The position numbers and the translations under genes were made by a program. This document shows, one piece after another, positions 43,944 through 56,269 of a stretch of DNA of 64,000 nt. This DNA comes from Aquitalea denitrificans (GTDB taxonomy: Bacteria > Pseudomonadota > Gammaproteobacteria > Burkholderiales > Chromobacteriaceae). Location of the stretch: the NCBI RefSeq assembly GCF_009856625.1, contig NZ_CP047241.1, forward strand, positions 4,402,001 through 4,466,000, given 5' to 3'. The notes beneath the pieces are model-generated. The model ran no database searches, was not told where the DNA came from, and saw only the letters and a program-made list of their open reading frames with translations. The first letter of the stretch is position 1; each line of letters opens with the position of its first letter.

Positions 43944-44918
43944 TTACGGCAGCAGGATGAGCGAACCTGTGGTGCTGCGGCTTTCCAGATCGCGGTGCGC
44001 CTGCGCTGCATCGGCCAGTGCATAACGGGCGGATGGTTGAATCCTGATGGCACCACTGGCCAGACGTTCAAACAATGCCTGGGCGGATGCTTCCAGTTCC
44101 GGGCGGCTGGCAATGTAATCACCCAGTTTGGGACGGGTGAAAAACAGTGATCCCTTTTGTGACAGCAGCAGCGGCTCGAAGGCCGGTACCGCTCCGGATG
44201 CATTGCCAAAGCTGACGAAGGTGCCACGCGGTGCCAGGCTGTTCAGCGACATCTCGAAAGTGCTTTTCCCCACCGAGTCGTACACCACTGGCACACCCTT
44301 GCCGCCGGTCAGCGCACGCACCTGCGCCACCACGTCTTCCTCGTTGTAGTTGATGACATGGCTGCAGCCCAGTTGGCGCGCCAGTTCTCCCTTGGCTGCC
44401 GAGCCGACGGTACCGATCACCTCTACCCCCATTGATGCCAGCCATTGCACGGCAATCTGGCCCACGCCACCGGCAGCCGCATGCCACAGCACGGTCATGC
44501 CCGGCTGTACGGCAAACGTGCGCCGGATCAGGTACTCCACTGTCATGCCTTGCAACATGATGCAGGCGGCGACTTCGTCACTGATGCTATCTGGCAGCTT
44601 CACCAGCACGGCGGCCGGAATCAGCCGCTGACTACTGTAAGCACCCAGCGGGCCGCCCGCATAGGCAACCCGATCGCCTACTGCGATATGACTTACCCCG
44701 GCACCGACAGCCAGTACCGTACCGGCGGCCTCACTACCAAGACCACTGGGCAGATTGACCGGATACAGTCCGCTGCGCTGGTAGGTGTCGATGAAATTGA
44801 TGCCAATGGCCGCATGCTGCAGCAGTACCTCGCCCGGGCCGGGGCTGCTGATGGCTACTTCTTCCAGCTGCAATACCTCTGGGCCGCCGTGGCGATGAAA
44901 ACGGATGGCCTGACTCAT
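43944..44918 (-). CDS. qor: NADPH:quinone oxidoreductase
   Basis: Medium-chain dehydrogenase/reductase of 324 residues, zinc-free quinone reductase type. Seen: 'GINFIDTYQRSGLYP', 'LGSEAAGTVLAVGAGV', the nucleotide-binding 'WHAAAGGVGQIAVQWLASMG' and 'HVINYNEEDVV'. The C-terminal 'GSLILLP' is typical of Qor. It reduces quinones with NADPH in the cytoplasm. Single gene; 215 bases separate it from the divergent H-NOX gene. Confidence 0.93.
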   Translation of the reverse strand: MSQAIRFHRHGGPEVLQLEEVAISSPGPGEVLLQHAAIGINFIDTYQRSGLYPVNLPSGLGSEAAGTVLAVGAGVSHIAVGDRVAYAGGPLGAYSSQRLIPAAVLVKLPDSISDEVAACIMLQGMTVEYLIRRTFAVQPGMTVLWHAAAGGVGQIAVQWLASMGVEVIGTVGSAAKGELARQLGCSHVINYNEEDVVAQVRALTGGKGVPVVYDSVGKSTFEMSLNSLAPRGTFVSFGNASGAVPAFEPLLLSQKGSLFFTRPKLGDYIASRPELEASAQALFERLASGAIRIQPSARYALADAAQAHRDLESRSTTGSLILLP

Positions 44919-45133
44919 CTTGCCCGCCTTTCCTGGCTAGTTGACAGGCTTCGAGTCTGCGCCCGCCGGCTTTGTTGATGCAAGCCAGCTTTATTGAACA
45001 GCGTGTTTTGTAAGGCTTGCTATCTGGTTTTTGCCATTATTTGTTCCTACATTGAATCAATCACCCGGTGCAGTGCCGTCTGTGGCATGGCTTGTTAAGG
45101 GGGCGGCTGGCAGCGATGGGGAAAGGAAGCGGC

Positions 45134-45673
45134 ATGAAAGGCGTGGTGTTTACCGAATTCATGGAAATGGTGGAGGAGCGCTTCTCTGCCGACATGCTGG
45201 ACGACATCATCGAGGATGCCCACACCGCATCCGACGGTGCGTATACCGCCGTCGGTTCTTATCCGTTTGCCGAGCTGTTGCGTCTGCTGGCTGCCTTGTC
45301 ACAGCGTACTGGTATGGATAGCCAGGAAATCATCTACATGTTCGGCCATTATCTGTTTGGCCGCTTTACCACGCTCTATCCCTACAGCATACAGGGGTGT
45401 GCCGATGCCTTTGCCGTGCTGGGCAATGTCGACCAGTACATCCATATTGAGGTGCAAAAACTGTATCCGGATGCCGAGTTGCCACAGATAACGGTAGTGA
45501 GCCGCGACCTGAAGCGTCTGGAGTTGCTGTACAACTCGCCACGCTGCCTGGCTCCGCTGGCGGCCGGGCTGATCCAGGGGGCGCTCGACCACTTTGGCGA
45601 GCAGGCCCGCATTGCTGTCGAGCCGCTGAATGAAACCGGCAGTCAGGTGCGTTTTGTGGTGGAGCATGTATGA
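45134..45673 (+). CDS. H-NOX heme nitric-oxide sensor
   Basis: Soluble heme sensor of 179 residues. The proximal heme ligand is His104 ('YIHIEVQKLYPDAELP') and the propionate-binding motif Y-x-S-x-R is Tyr133-Ser135-Arg137, both at canonical positions. The start 'MKGVVFTEFMEMVEERF' is typical; AAGGAAG precedes the ATG at 45134. It overlaps the hybrid kinase gene by four bases (ATGA), so the two are a pair in which NO-bound H-NOX modulates the kinase, as in Shewanella and Vibrio (family knowledge). Whether the distal pocket holds an O2-binding Tyr needs a structural alignment. Confidence 0.92.
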   Translation: MKGVVFTEFMEMVEERFSADMLDDIIEDAHTASDGAYTAVGSYPFAELLRLLAALSQRTGMDSQEIIYMFGHYLFGRFTTLYPYSIQGCADAFAVLGNVDQYIHIEVQKLYPDAELPQITVVSRDLKRLELLYNSPRCLAPLAAGLIQGALDHFGEQARIAVEPLNETGSQVRFVVEHV

Positions 45674-47055
45674 CTCAGGATGAATTGACCCATTTGCAAG
45701 ACCAGCTAGCGCGCTACCAAAAGCGCTATCAGCGCGAAAAGCGCGCGCGCAAGGAAGCCGAAATCCTGCTGGAACAGCGTAGCCGTGCGCTGTATGACGC
45801 CAATTTCGAGCTGTCCACCGTGGCGGCACAGCTGGAAAAAATTGTTGAATGGCGAATGGCACAATTGTCCGAGGCGCTGCTCAAGGCTGAAATGGCTGCC
45901 AAGGCGAAATCGGAATTCCTGGCGGTGATGAGCCATGAAATCCGCACCCCGCTCAATGGCGTGCTGGGCATGGCCGAACTGTTGTCACACAGCCGGCTGA
46001 CACAGGAACAGAGCGAGCAGGTGGCGACCTTGCAGGAGTGTGGTACATCGCTGCTGGCGCTGATCAACGACATTCTTGATTTGTCCAAGATTGATGCCGG
46101 CAAGCTGACACTGGAGCAGCGCCCCTTCAATCTGTACAGCCTGCTGGACAGCGTGGTGAATCTGTTTGAACCCAAGGCGACCGAGTCCGGCTTGACCGTG
46201 TCCTGGCTGCGTCCGGCGGGCAGTGCCTGGCTGCTGGGTGATGCCACGCGTTTGCGCCAGATAAGCAGCAATCTTTTGAGTAATGCCATCAAGTTTACCC
46301 ATCAGGGCGGTATTACCGTCAGCGTCAGCATCGCGCCGCTGGAAGACACTTTCGACATGCTGCGGCTGCAGCTGGATATCCGCGATACCGGCATCGGCAT
46401 GACCGAGGAGCAGATGGGCAAGGTATTCACTGCTTTCGAGCAGGCCGACTCCACCACCACCCGCCGCTATGGCGGCACCGGGCTGGGCTTGGCCATTTGC
46501 CGCCGCCTGGCCGAAGCCATGGGCGGACGTATCGATGTCAGCAGTACGCCGGGGGAAGGCAGTTGCTTCAGTGTGTACTGGGTGGCCACTACGGTGGCCG
46601 CACCGCAGACAGAAGCACCCGCCGAAATACAGCCGCAGGCGGTGGTGCAGGCCAGTACCCAGTCCTTGTCGGTGCTGGTGGCCGAGGACAATATGGTCAA
46701 TCAGAAACTGATCATCAAGCTGCTGGACAAGCTGGGTTATCGCGATGTATTGCTGGCCGGCAATGGCCGCCAGGCGCTGGAACGGGTTAGCCAGGGTGAC
46801 GTGGAACTGGTGTTGATGGATATGCAGATGCCGGAAATGGACGGGCTGGATGCCACCCGCGCCATTCGTCAGAGCAAACTGTCGCGTCAGCCACACATCA
46901 TCGCGCTGACTGCCAATGCCTTCGATGAAGACCGCGAGCGCTGCCAACAGGCTGGCATGGATGACTTCTTGTCCAAACCAGTAAGCCTGGAAAGGCTATC
47001 TGCAGCCATGCAACGCGGTCACCTCCGGCTCAATCCGCCTGGCTCAGCCAGTTGA
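45670..47055 (+). CDS. H-NOX-associated hybrid histidine kinase
   Basis: Cytoplasmic hybrid kinase of 461 residues with no membrane segment: N-terminal coiled coil (about 1-75), HisKA with His89 ('FLAVMSHEIRTPLNGVLGMA'), HATPase ('NLLSNAIKFTHQGG', 'DTGIGM', 'GGTGLGLAICRRL'), linker, and a receiver domain with Asp384 ('VLMDMQMPEMDGLDA'). The start codon overlaps the H-NOX stop. The coiled coil, in place of a sensor domain, fits a kinase that receives its signal from H-NOX. Downstream phosphotransfer partners are not in the window. Confidence 0.9.
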   Translation: MTQDELTHLQDQLARYQKRYQREKRARKEAEILLEQRSRALYDANFELSTVAAQLEKIVEWRMAQLSEALLKAEMAAKAKSEFLAVMSHEIRTPLNGVLGMAELLSHSRLTQEQSEQVATLQECGTSLLALINDILDLSKIDAGKLTLEQRPFNLYSLLDSVVNLFEPKATESGLTVSWLRPAGSAWLLGDATRLRQISSNLLSNAIKFTHQGGITVSVSIAPLEDTFDMLRLQLDIRDTGIGMTEEQMGKVFTAFEQADSTTTRRYGGTGLGLAICRRLAEAMGGRIDVSSTPGEGSCFSVYWVATTVAAPQTEAPAEIQPQAVVQASTQSLSVLVAEDNMVNQKLIIKLLDKLGYRDVLLAGNGRQALERVSQGDVELVLMDMQMPEMDGLDATRAIRQSKLSRQPHIIALTANAFDEDRERCQQAGMDDFLSKPVSLERLSAAMQRGHLRLNPPGSAS

Positions 47056-47599
47056 ACAGAGCCGGCAGACACGCAGGCCAACGCGCAAGGCGATGGTCGT
47101 CGCCATTGAAAACACTCTGGCGTTGGCCCGCGTAATGGCGGGCCGCCAGTCGCCAGTCCAGCACCTCGTCGGCAGTACCCAGCCACAGCCAGTACTTCCC
47201 TTGCCGGATTACCGCCTGACGCATGGCCAGCAAGGCCTGCATGTCTTCATCTCCCAGTAGGTAGTCTTCCCCGGTATACGGGTTGTGCTGGGGGCCAAGG
47301 TAGTGCAGCAAATCCTGATAGGGCTGCACTGCCGGATTGATCAGCGCAGCTTTGCGGCCATGTTTTTCTGCCAGAGCGGTGGCGTAGTAGCCGCCCAGCG
47401 AGCTGCCGATCAGGGCGGTATCTGCCGGCAGCGACAGTAGCAAGGTCTCCGCCTGGGCAATGGCTTGCGCCGGGTGGGGAGACAGTTGTGGGCAGTGCAG
47501 GGTGATATCCGGGGCATGCTGTTGCAGCCAGCGGGCAGTCTCCTGCGCCTTGAGCGATTGTGGGCTGGAGTTGAATCCGTGCAGGTAAATGATGTGCAT
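47030..47599 (-). CDS. YqiA-like alpha/beta-fold esterase
   Basis: Hydrolase of 189 residues. 'HIIYLHGFNSSPQSLKA' opens the protein, the nucleophile elbow is 'GSSLGGYYATALAEKHG', and 'INPAVQPYQDLLHYLGP' and the C-terminal 'GDDHRL' with the catalytic His match the YqiA family (esterase acting on acyl-CoA and short esters). The ATG at 47599 is chosen because the longer frame runs through a hairpin. The 3' end overlaps the kinase gene 3' end by 26 bases on the other strand. Confidence 0.85.
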   Translation of the reverse strand: MHIIYLHGFNSSPQSLKAQETARWLQQHAPDITLHCPQLSPHPAQAIAQAETLLLSLPADTALIGSSLGGYYATALAEKHGRKAALINPAVQPYQDLLHYLGPQHNPYTGEDYLLGDEDMQALLAMRQAVIRQGKYWLWLGTADEVLDWRLAARHYAGQRQSVFNGDDHRLARWPACLPALFNWLSQAD

Positions 47600-47612
47600 G
47601 GGGAAACAATGA

Positions 47613-47645
47613 AAAAACGGCAAGCCCAGAGGGTTGCCGTTTTTG
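47613..47645. terminator. Hairpin with A and T flanks
   Basis: AAACGGCAA (47615-47623) pairs with TTGCCGTTT (47634-47642), flanked by A and T runs. It can end the minus-strand solute-binding-protein transcript before yqiA. Confidence 0.65.
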
Positions 47646-47666
47646 CTGGGCTTGGCAAGGAAAATT

Positions 47667-47682
47667 TGTTTCACGTGGAACA
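47667..47682 (-). promoter_or_regulatory. parS site (16 of 16)
   Basis: Plus strand TGTTTCACGTGGAACA; the minus strand reads TGTTCCACGTGAAACA, an exact match to the chromosomal parS consensus bound by ParB/Spo0J. It lies between the yqiA-like and solute-binding-protein genes. Confidence 0.75.
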
Positions 47683-47720
47683 AGTTTGATGCATGACAAA
47701 CCGTCCGGCTACCACTGGCT

Positions 47721-48485
47721 TCATTCAGCTTGCCACTCGTAAGACTTCAGAATGGCCTTGAGCTTGCCGCTGCGGCGCATGGCTTCTATACCCTGATTCA
47801 GCTTATCGGTACTGACCGGTGAATGGGGTGCAACGGCACACATGGTGGGCATATAGGTGACTGTCAGCGGGTGTTGCTTGAAGGTTCGCGCTTCCTGCGG
47901 ATTGCTCTTGGCCCACCAGGCCAGCTCCAGTTCCGACGAGATGGCGACATCGGTCAGCTTCTTCTGCAAGGATTTGACCAGCAGCTCCAGCCGTGGCTCA
48001 TCCACGCGGGTGGTGCGGCCCACCGCCCACAGGTGTTCCAGTGTGGGATAGCTGTAGCCGCGGATGGTGCCGATGCGCTTGCCCACCATCTCATCCACTT
48101 GGTGGATGTCCGGCATCTCTCGCAAGGAGAGTGCCCGCTCCACTTGCGGATAGAACTCGCGTGTCCAGCCCAGCCGGGTGGCATTGCCATACCATTCCGG
48201 GTTGGCATTGCACACGATATTCACCTTGCCGGTTTCGATGGTGTTTTCCACCCGCTTGCGGGCAATCACCACATACTGGGCCTTCATGCCCAGCTCGCCG
48301 GCCAGGGCATCACCCAGTTCCTTGATCAGACCGCTGGCCAGTGCCTGATTGTCTGGTGTCAGTACCACGATGGGAGGGGCATCCGAATCGGAAACACCGA
48401 TTTTCAATATGCCGCCAGCCTGGATCTGCAAGCTCAGCACCGCTCCCGCAAGCAGCACCGGCCAAGTCTTATTCAAAGCAACCAT
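47721..48485 (-). CDS. Family 3 extracellular solute-binding protein
   Basis: Periplasmic binding protein of 254 residues with a signal peptide ending 'LSLQIQA-G' and the SBP-bac-3 pattern ('GLIKELGDALAGELGMKAQY', 'NIVCNANPEWYGNATRLGWT', 'VGKRIGTIRGYSYPTLE'). No permease or ATPase gene is nearby, so it is an orphan: it may serve a transporter elsewhere or act as a sensor. Ligand, probably a polar amino acid or small organic compound, is unknown. Confidence 0.82.
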   Translation of the reverse strand: MVALNKTWPVLLAGAVLSLQIQAGGILKIGVSDSDAPPIVVLTPDNQALASGLIKELGDALAGELGMKAQYVVIARKRVENTIETGKVNIVCNANPEWYGNATRLGWTREFYPQVERALSLREMPDIHQVDEMVGKRIGTIRGYSYPTLEHLWAVGRTTRVDEPRLELLVKSLQKKLTDVAISSELELAWWAKSNPQEARTFKQHPLTVTYMPTMCAVAPHSPVSTDKLNQGIEAMRRSGKLKAILKSYEWQAE

Positions 48486-48517
48486 AAGCTTGTACTCTCT
48501 TCTTCTTAGTTAGTTGT

Positions 48518-48545
48518 CTGACAGTTCCGAGTGCAATGGTAAACT
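48518..48545 (+). promoter_or_regulatory. Possible metH promoter
   Basis: CTGACA (48518-48523), 16-base spacer, TAAACT (48540-48545), 59 bases before the metH start. No riboswitch is seen in the short leader. Confidence 0.4.
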
Positions 48546-48603
48546 GTTCAGCCGCACCATGAGTGTGCCACCTATCGTTCTTCACCATTACAGCCTGCTT
48601 GCC

Positions 48604-52317
<3,714 letters not shown>

Positions 52318-52334
52318 TTGTCTGCCCGCCAGCC

Positions 52335-52360
52335 GGAAGCCGCCTGCGGGCGGCTTTTTG
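52335..52360 (+). terminator. Intrinsic terminator after metH
   Basis: AAGCCGCC (52337-52344), loop TGCG, GGCGGCTT (52349-52356), then T run. Confidence 0.85.
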
Positions 52361-52364
52361 CTGG

Positions 52365-53432
52365 CTACCCGGTTTGAATCGCTTGCTGCGGACGGGGGCT
52401 ATGACTGTCTGGCAGGGCAAGCACAAAGCAGTTCTTGCCGGCCTGCTTGGCCTGGTACATGGCCTTGTCCGCCAGCCGCAGGGCGGTGCTCAGCCCTATC
52501 CGTCCATCCATGTATACGATGCCGATACTGATGGAGAGCCGGCGTTGCTGTACTTGGCAGGCGTTGACGTGCCGGATCAGCTCTTCCGCCACCGTGGTGA
52601 CCTGTACCCGGTTGGTCTTGCGGGTGAACAGGCCGAACTCCTCGCCTCCCAGCCTTCCGCATAGGTCAATGTCGGGATGGCCATTCAGTTGCATTGCCAC
52701 TTCCCGTAGTACCTGGTCTCCAGCCTCATGGCCATAGTCATCGTTGATGCTTTTGAAATCGTCGATATCCACCATCATGAAATAGCCCTGTTGCAAGGGA
52801 TACCAGGCCTGCAGCTTTTCCAGCAGGCTGCGGCGGTTGTCGATGCCGGTCAGGGCATCCTGAAACGCCAGGACCTCCAGCTTGCGGCGTAGGACATAGC
52901 CGCGCAGGCGCAGGCGGCGGAACAGGATGTTGAGCATCAGGCCGGTGGCCATGCTGACCGCAATCAGCAGTGCCATCCATGAGCTTTGACCCCACAGATG
53001 CTGATCGGCCAGCGTACCTTGCAGCAGCATGGCCCAGATGCCGATGCTGGCCAGCAGGAAAGCACGGGTGCTGTGAAACACCGGTGCCATGGTCAGAATG
53101 ATGCAGACGGCGACGGATGTTGCCCAGGGGCCGGGCTCGCTGATGAACAGAAAATTGAGGCGAAAAGCCAGGCTCAGGCCACCCAGGTTCAGTAGCATGC
53201 CCAGTAGCAGGGTACGGTGGTGACTGGCCTGCCAGGACAGCAGAATGCCCCCAAGCATGGCTGGTGTTGCCAGCAGCGTGCTGCCGCTTTCTATCTGCCG
53301 GTAGGGATGGCTGAGCAGCAGCGATGCCAGCCAGGCACAGACGCCAAGTATCTGCAGCGATACGGCGATGGGGCGTAGTTCCAGAAATGACTGATGCTGG
53401 AAATCGGTATCGCCAGCGCAAGGATGTTGCAT
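52365..53432 (-). CDS. Membrane diguanylate cyclase (GGDEF)
   Basis: Protein of 355 residues with about six N-terminal membrane helices (residues 20-175) forming an unassigned MASE-like sensor, then a GGDEF domain. The active site reads 'RLGGEEF' (around residue 260), so cyclic-di-GMP synthesis is expected; 'VDIDDFKSINDDYGHEAGD' supplies the metal-binding residues. No RxxD inhibitory site is obvious just upstream of it. Start 53432 is preferred because GGAGG lies four bases upstream; ATG 53447 is the alternative. Confidence 0.88.
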   Translation of the reverse strand: MQHPCAGDTDFQHQSFLELRPIAVSLQILGVCAWLASLLLSHPYRQIESGSTLLATPAMLGGILLSWQASHHRTLLLGMLLNLGGLSLAFRLNFLFISEPGPWATSVAVCIILTMAPVFHSTRAFLLASIGIWAMLLQGTLADQHLWGQSSWMALLIAVSMATGLMLNILFRRLRLRGYVLRRKLEVLAFQDALTGIDNRRSLLEKLQAWYPLQQGYFMMVDIDDFKSINDDYGHEAGDQVLREVAMQLNGHPDIDLCGRLGGEEFGLFTRKTNRVQVTTVAEELIRHVNACQVQQRRLSISIGIVYMDGRIGLSTALRLADKAMYQAKQAGKNCFVLALPDSHSPRPQQAIQTG

Positions 53433-53719
53433 GAAGCCTCCAGGCATGGTGTTGGCTCAATGGCGGCCTAACCGGATGACATCGCAGCATCGTGGCGGCT
53501 TGAATCAGGGCGGTCGACTGGACATAGGTGCAGGCATGCGCCGGTCCGGCGGGCAGGAAGCAGACCGTCACTTCTTGCCAGCCATTCCGCACGGCGCACA
53601 ATGGCCGGACGTCTGTCGTGCATATGCCCTAGATCAAGAAAGCAGGCTGGTGCCGGGGCTAGCATGAAGTTGTAGTCAGGTGGCATGCAGCCGCCCAACC
53701 CACCCATCAGGAGAAGCCC

Positions 53720-53935
53720 ATGTTTCCAGAGTTCCGCGAACTGATCAGCAAACTGAAAACCGAAGACGACCATTTCAGCCGTCTGTTCAACAAGCACAAT
53801 GAACTGGACCAGACCATCAAGAATATCGAGGCCGGTATCGGAAACGGCAGCCAGTTTGATGTTGAAGTGCTGAAGAAGGAAAAGCTCAAGCTGAAGGACG
53901 AGCTGTATGTCATCCTGAAAAAGGCCGAAGCCTGA
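53720..53935 (+). CDS. YdcH/DUF465 small protein
   Basis: Small, highly charged, all-helical protein of 71 residues matching DUF465 ('FRELISKLKTEDDHFSRLFN', 'LKKEKLKLKDELYVIL'). AGGAG lies six bases before the ATG. The family is widespread and of unknown function. A terminator follows. Confidence 0.88.
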   Translation: MFPEFRELISKLKTEDDHFSRLFNKHNELDQTIKNIEAGIGNGSQFDVEVLKKEKLKLKDELYVILKKAEA

Positions 53936-53967
53936 TACCGTTCTGACCACAGATTCGGCAGCATAAA

Positions 53968-53996
53968 GAAAAACCCGCCAGCAGGCGGGTTTCTTG
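53968..53996. terminator. Intrinsic terminator (ydcH and ABC gene converge)
   Basis: AAACCCGCC (53971-53979), loop AGCA, GGCGGGTTT (53984-53992). Confidence 0.82.
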
Positions 53997-54024
53997 TTTG
54001 ACGTGGTTGAGATGCGGCTGGTGC

Positions 54025-55890
54025 TCAGACCGGATCAAGCTCACCGGGGCGGATTGCCTCGTCGGTCTCCTCTCCCAGAAAACCGCCGCTCTGGTGTGCC
54101 CACAACCGGGCATACAGGCCACCCTTGGCCAGCAGGCTGGCATGATCGCCTTCTTCCACCACCCGTCCTTTGTCCAGCACGATCAGCCGGTCCATGGCGG
54201 CGATGGTGGACAGGCGGTGGGCGATGGCCACCACCGTCTTGCCCTCCATCAGCCGGTACAAGCTGCTCTGGATGGCGGCTTCCACTTCCGAGTCCAGCGC
54301 GCTGGTGGCTTCGTCCAGCAGCAGGATGGGCGCGTCCTTCAGCATCACCCGGGCAATAGCCACGCGCTGACGCTGGCCGCCGGACAGCTTGACGCCGCGT
54401 TCGCCCACATGGGCATCGTAGCCACGGCGACTCTTGGGGTCGGTCAATGCCTGGATGAAATCATGCGCCTCTGCCTGCGTGGCGGCATGGATCATGGCCT
54501 CGTCGCCGGCATCTGGCCTGCCGTACAGCAGGTTGTCGCGTACCGAGCGGTGCAAGAGTGAGGTGTCCTGCGTCACCATGCCGATCTGCGCGCGCAGGCT
54601 GTCCTGTGTCACCGCGGCAATATCCTGGCCATCGATCAGGATGCGGCCCTGCTCGATGTCGTAAAAACGCAGCATCAGGTTGACGATGGTGGACTTGCCG
54701 GCACCGCTGCGGCCGACCAGGCCGATTTTTTCGCCGGGGCGAATGGTGAGGTTCAGCCCATCGACAATGGTGCGTTCGCCACCATAGGAAAAGCTGACAT
54801 TGTCGAAGCGTATCTCGCCGCGTGCCACCTGCAGCGCCCGGGCATCCGGCTGATCGACAATGGCGACAGGCCGCGACAGGGTGCTGATGCCGTCGTGCAC
54901 GGTACCGATATTTTCGAACAGGCTGGACATTTCCCACATGATCCAGTGGGACACCCCATTGAGCCGCAAGGCCATGGCGGTTGCGGCGGCAACCGCACCG
55001 ATACCGACCTGCCCCTGGGTCCACAACCACAGCGTGGCACCGGCGGTGCTGGCGATCAGCCCCATGCTGAGGATGTGGTTGGTGATTTCGAAGCCACTGA
55101 CCAGGCGCATCTGGCTATAAGCGGTCTGCATGAATTCCTGCATCGCACTTTTGGTGAAGGCGGCCTCGCGCTGACCCTGGGCAAACAGCTTGACCGTGGC
55201 GATATTGGTATAGGCATCGGTTACGCGGCCAGTCATCAGCGAGCGTGCATCGGCCTGGCGGGCCGAGGCCTTGCCCAGCCGTGGCACGAAGAAAGCCAGG
55301 GTTGCCACATACAGCAGCAACCAGCCGATGAAGGGCAGCAGCAAGCTGCTATCGAAGCTGCCGACCACCGCCACCATGGTGATGAAGTAGATCACTACGA
55401 ACACCAGGATGTCGGTGATGATCAGCACGGTGTCCCGCACTGCCAGCGCGGTCTGCATCACCTTGGCGGCCACGCGGCCAGCAAATTCATCCTGATAAAA
55501 GCTCATGCTTTGCCCCAGCAGGTGGCGGTGAAACTGCCAGCGCAGGCGCATGGGGAAATTGCCGAACAGGCTTTGGTATTTGAACATGGCCTGCAGGGCG
55601 ATCAGCAGCGGGCTGGCCAGCAGAATGCCACCCAGCAACAGCAGGTGATGGCGCTCCTGGGTCCATAGTTGCGACGGTGCCACATGACTGAGCCAGTCGA
55701 CAATGGAGCCGAGCATGGAGAACAACAGGGCTTCGAAGGCACCGATGAGGGAGGTCAGCAAGGTCATGCACAGGATGTAGGGGCGCATGCCGCTGGTGGC
55801 GGACCAGACAAAGGGCAGAAAGCCTTTGGGTGGCTGGACGGGAGGCGTATCCGGGTAGACGTCTACCCGCTTTTCAAACCAGGAAAACAT
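54025..55890 (-). CDS. ABC exporter, fused permease and ATPase
   Basis: Half-transporter of 621 residues: a six-helix type I exporter domain (about 20-330), then an ATPase with Walker A 'GLVGRSGAGKSTIVNLML', signature 'LSGGQRQRVAIARVM' and Walker B 'ILLLDEATSALDSEVE'. The ATG at 55890 has AAGGA eight bases upstream. The order and length fit MsbA-like multidrug or lipid exporters that work as homodimers. Substrate unknown. Single gene. Confidence 0.92.
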   Translation of the reverse strand: MFSWFEKRVDVYPDTPPVQPPKGFLPFVWSATSGMRPYILCMTLLTSLIGAFEALLFSMLGSIVDWLSHVAPSQLWTQERHHLLLLGGILLASPLLIALQAMFKYQSLFGNFPMRLRWQFHRHLLGQSMSFYQDEFAGRVAAKVMQTALAVRDTVLIITDILVFVVIYFITMVAVVGSFDSSLLLPFIGWLLLYVATLAFFVPRLGKASARQADARSLMTGRVTDAYTNIATVKLFAQGQREAAFTKSAMQEFMQTAYSQMRLVSGFEITNHILSMGLIASTAGATLWLWTQGQVGIGAVAAATAMALRLNGVSHWIMWEMSSLFENIGTVHDGISTLSRPVAIVDQPDARALQVARGEIRFDNVSFSYGGERTIVDGLNLTIRPGEKIGLVGRSGAGKSTIVNLMLRFYDIEQGRILIDGQDIAAVTQDSLRAQIGMVTQDTSLLHRSVRDNLLYGRPDAGDEAMIHAATQAEAHDFIQALTDPKSRRGYDAHVGERGVKLSGGQRQRVAIARVMLKDAPILLLDEATSALDSEVEAAIQSSLYRLMEGKTVVAIAHRLSTIAAMDRLIVLDKGRVVEEGDHASLLAKGGLYARLWAHQSGGFLGEETDEAIRPGELDPV

Positions 55891-56027
55891 AAAGATCGTC
55901 CTTGTCGGGACCCGTGGTCCGTTGAGGTTGTATGGGGGTATGACGATAGCTTGAAGCGAAGTAATCAGCAATGCTTTTTTTGCATGGCTGGACACAGGCC
56001 CACCGTCAGCGTTGCAGTCAGCTTGGT

Positions 56028-56134
56028 GCAGCTAACAAAACGCCTGCTGCGGCGTTGCGCCTCCTGGACGTACCTTTGTACTGTCTGTATCGGCGCGCCT
56101 TGCCCTTGGGATGCCACGCTATTTTGCTAGCTGC
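56028..56134. repeat. Palindrome-ended 107-bp intergenic element
   Basis: GCAGCTAACAAAA (56028-56040) and TTTTGCTAGCTGC (56122-56134) are inverted copies with one mismatch. The interior is GC-rich with partial self-complementarity around GCGGCGTTGCGCC and GGCGCGCC. It resembles REP/MITE-like intergenic elements of proteobacteria. No other copy was found in the window. Confidence 0.5.
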
Positions 56135-56204
56135 TTTTAGTGGGGTTTTGTTGCTGGCAGTTCCCGGTGGCGTAGCGATACCTTGCCCGGATGGTGGCCC
56201 GAAC

Positions 56205-56254
56205 GGGTGCAGTTAAAAACAAAGCTGCCCGGCCGAGCGGGTCGGTCGGGCAGC
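56205..56254 (-). terminator. Terminator of the methyltransferase gene
   Basis: GCTGCCCG / CGGGCAGC arms (about 56224-56231 and 56247-56254); on the minus strand the hairpin is followed by a T-rich run (TTTGTTTTT). Confidence 0.7.
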
Positions 56255-56269
56255 CTGGTACCGCGGCAA

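Noticed and set aside
47667..47682. parS-like palindrome as a MetJ or LysR-type operator for nearby genes
   Set aside because: It matches the 16-base parS consensus exactly and the same core recurs inside two unrelated coding regions, which does not fit a local operator.
48486..48603. B12 or SAM riboswitch before metH
   Set aside because: The leader is too short and has none of the conserved motifs.
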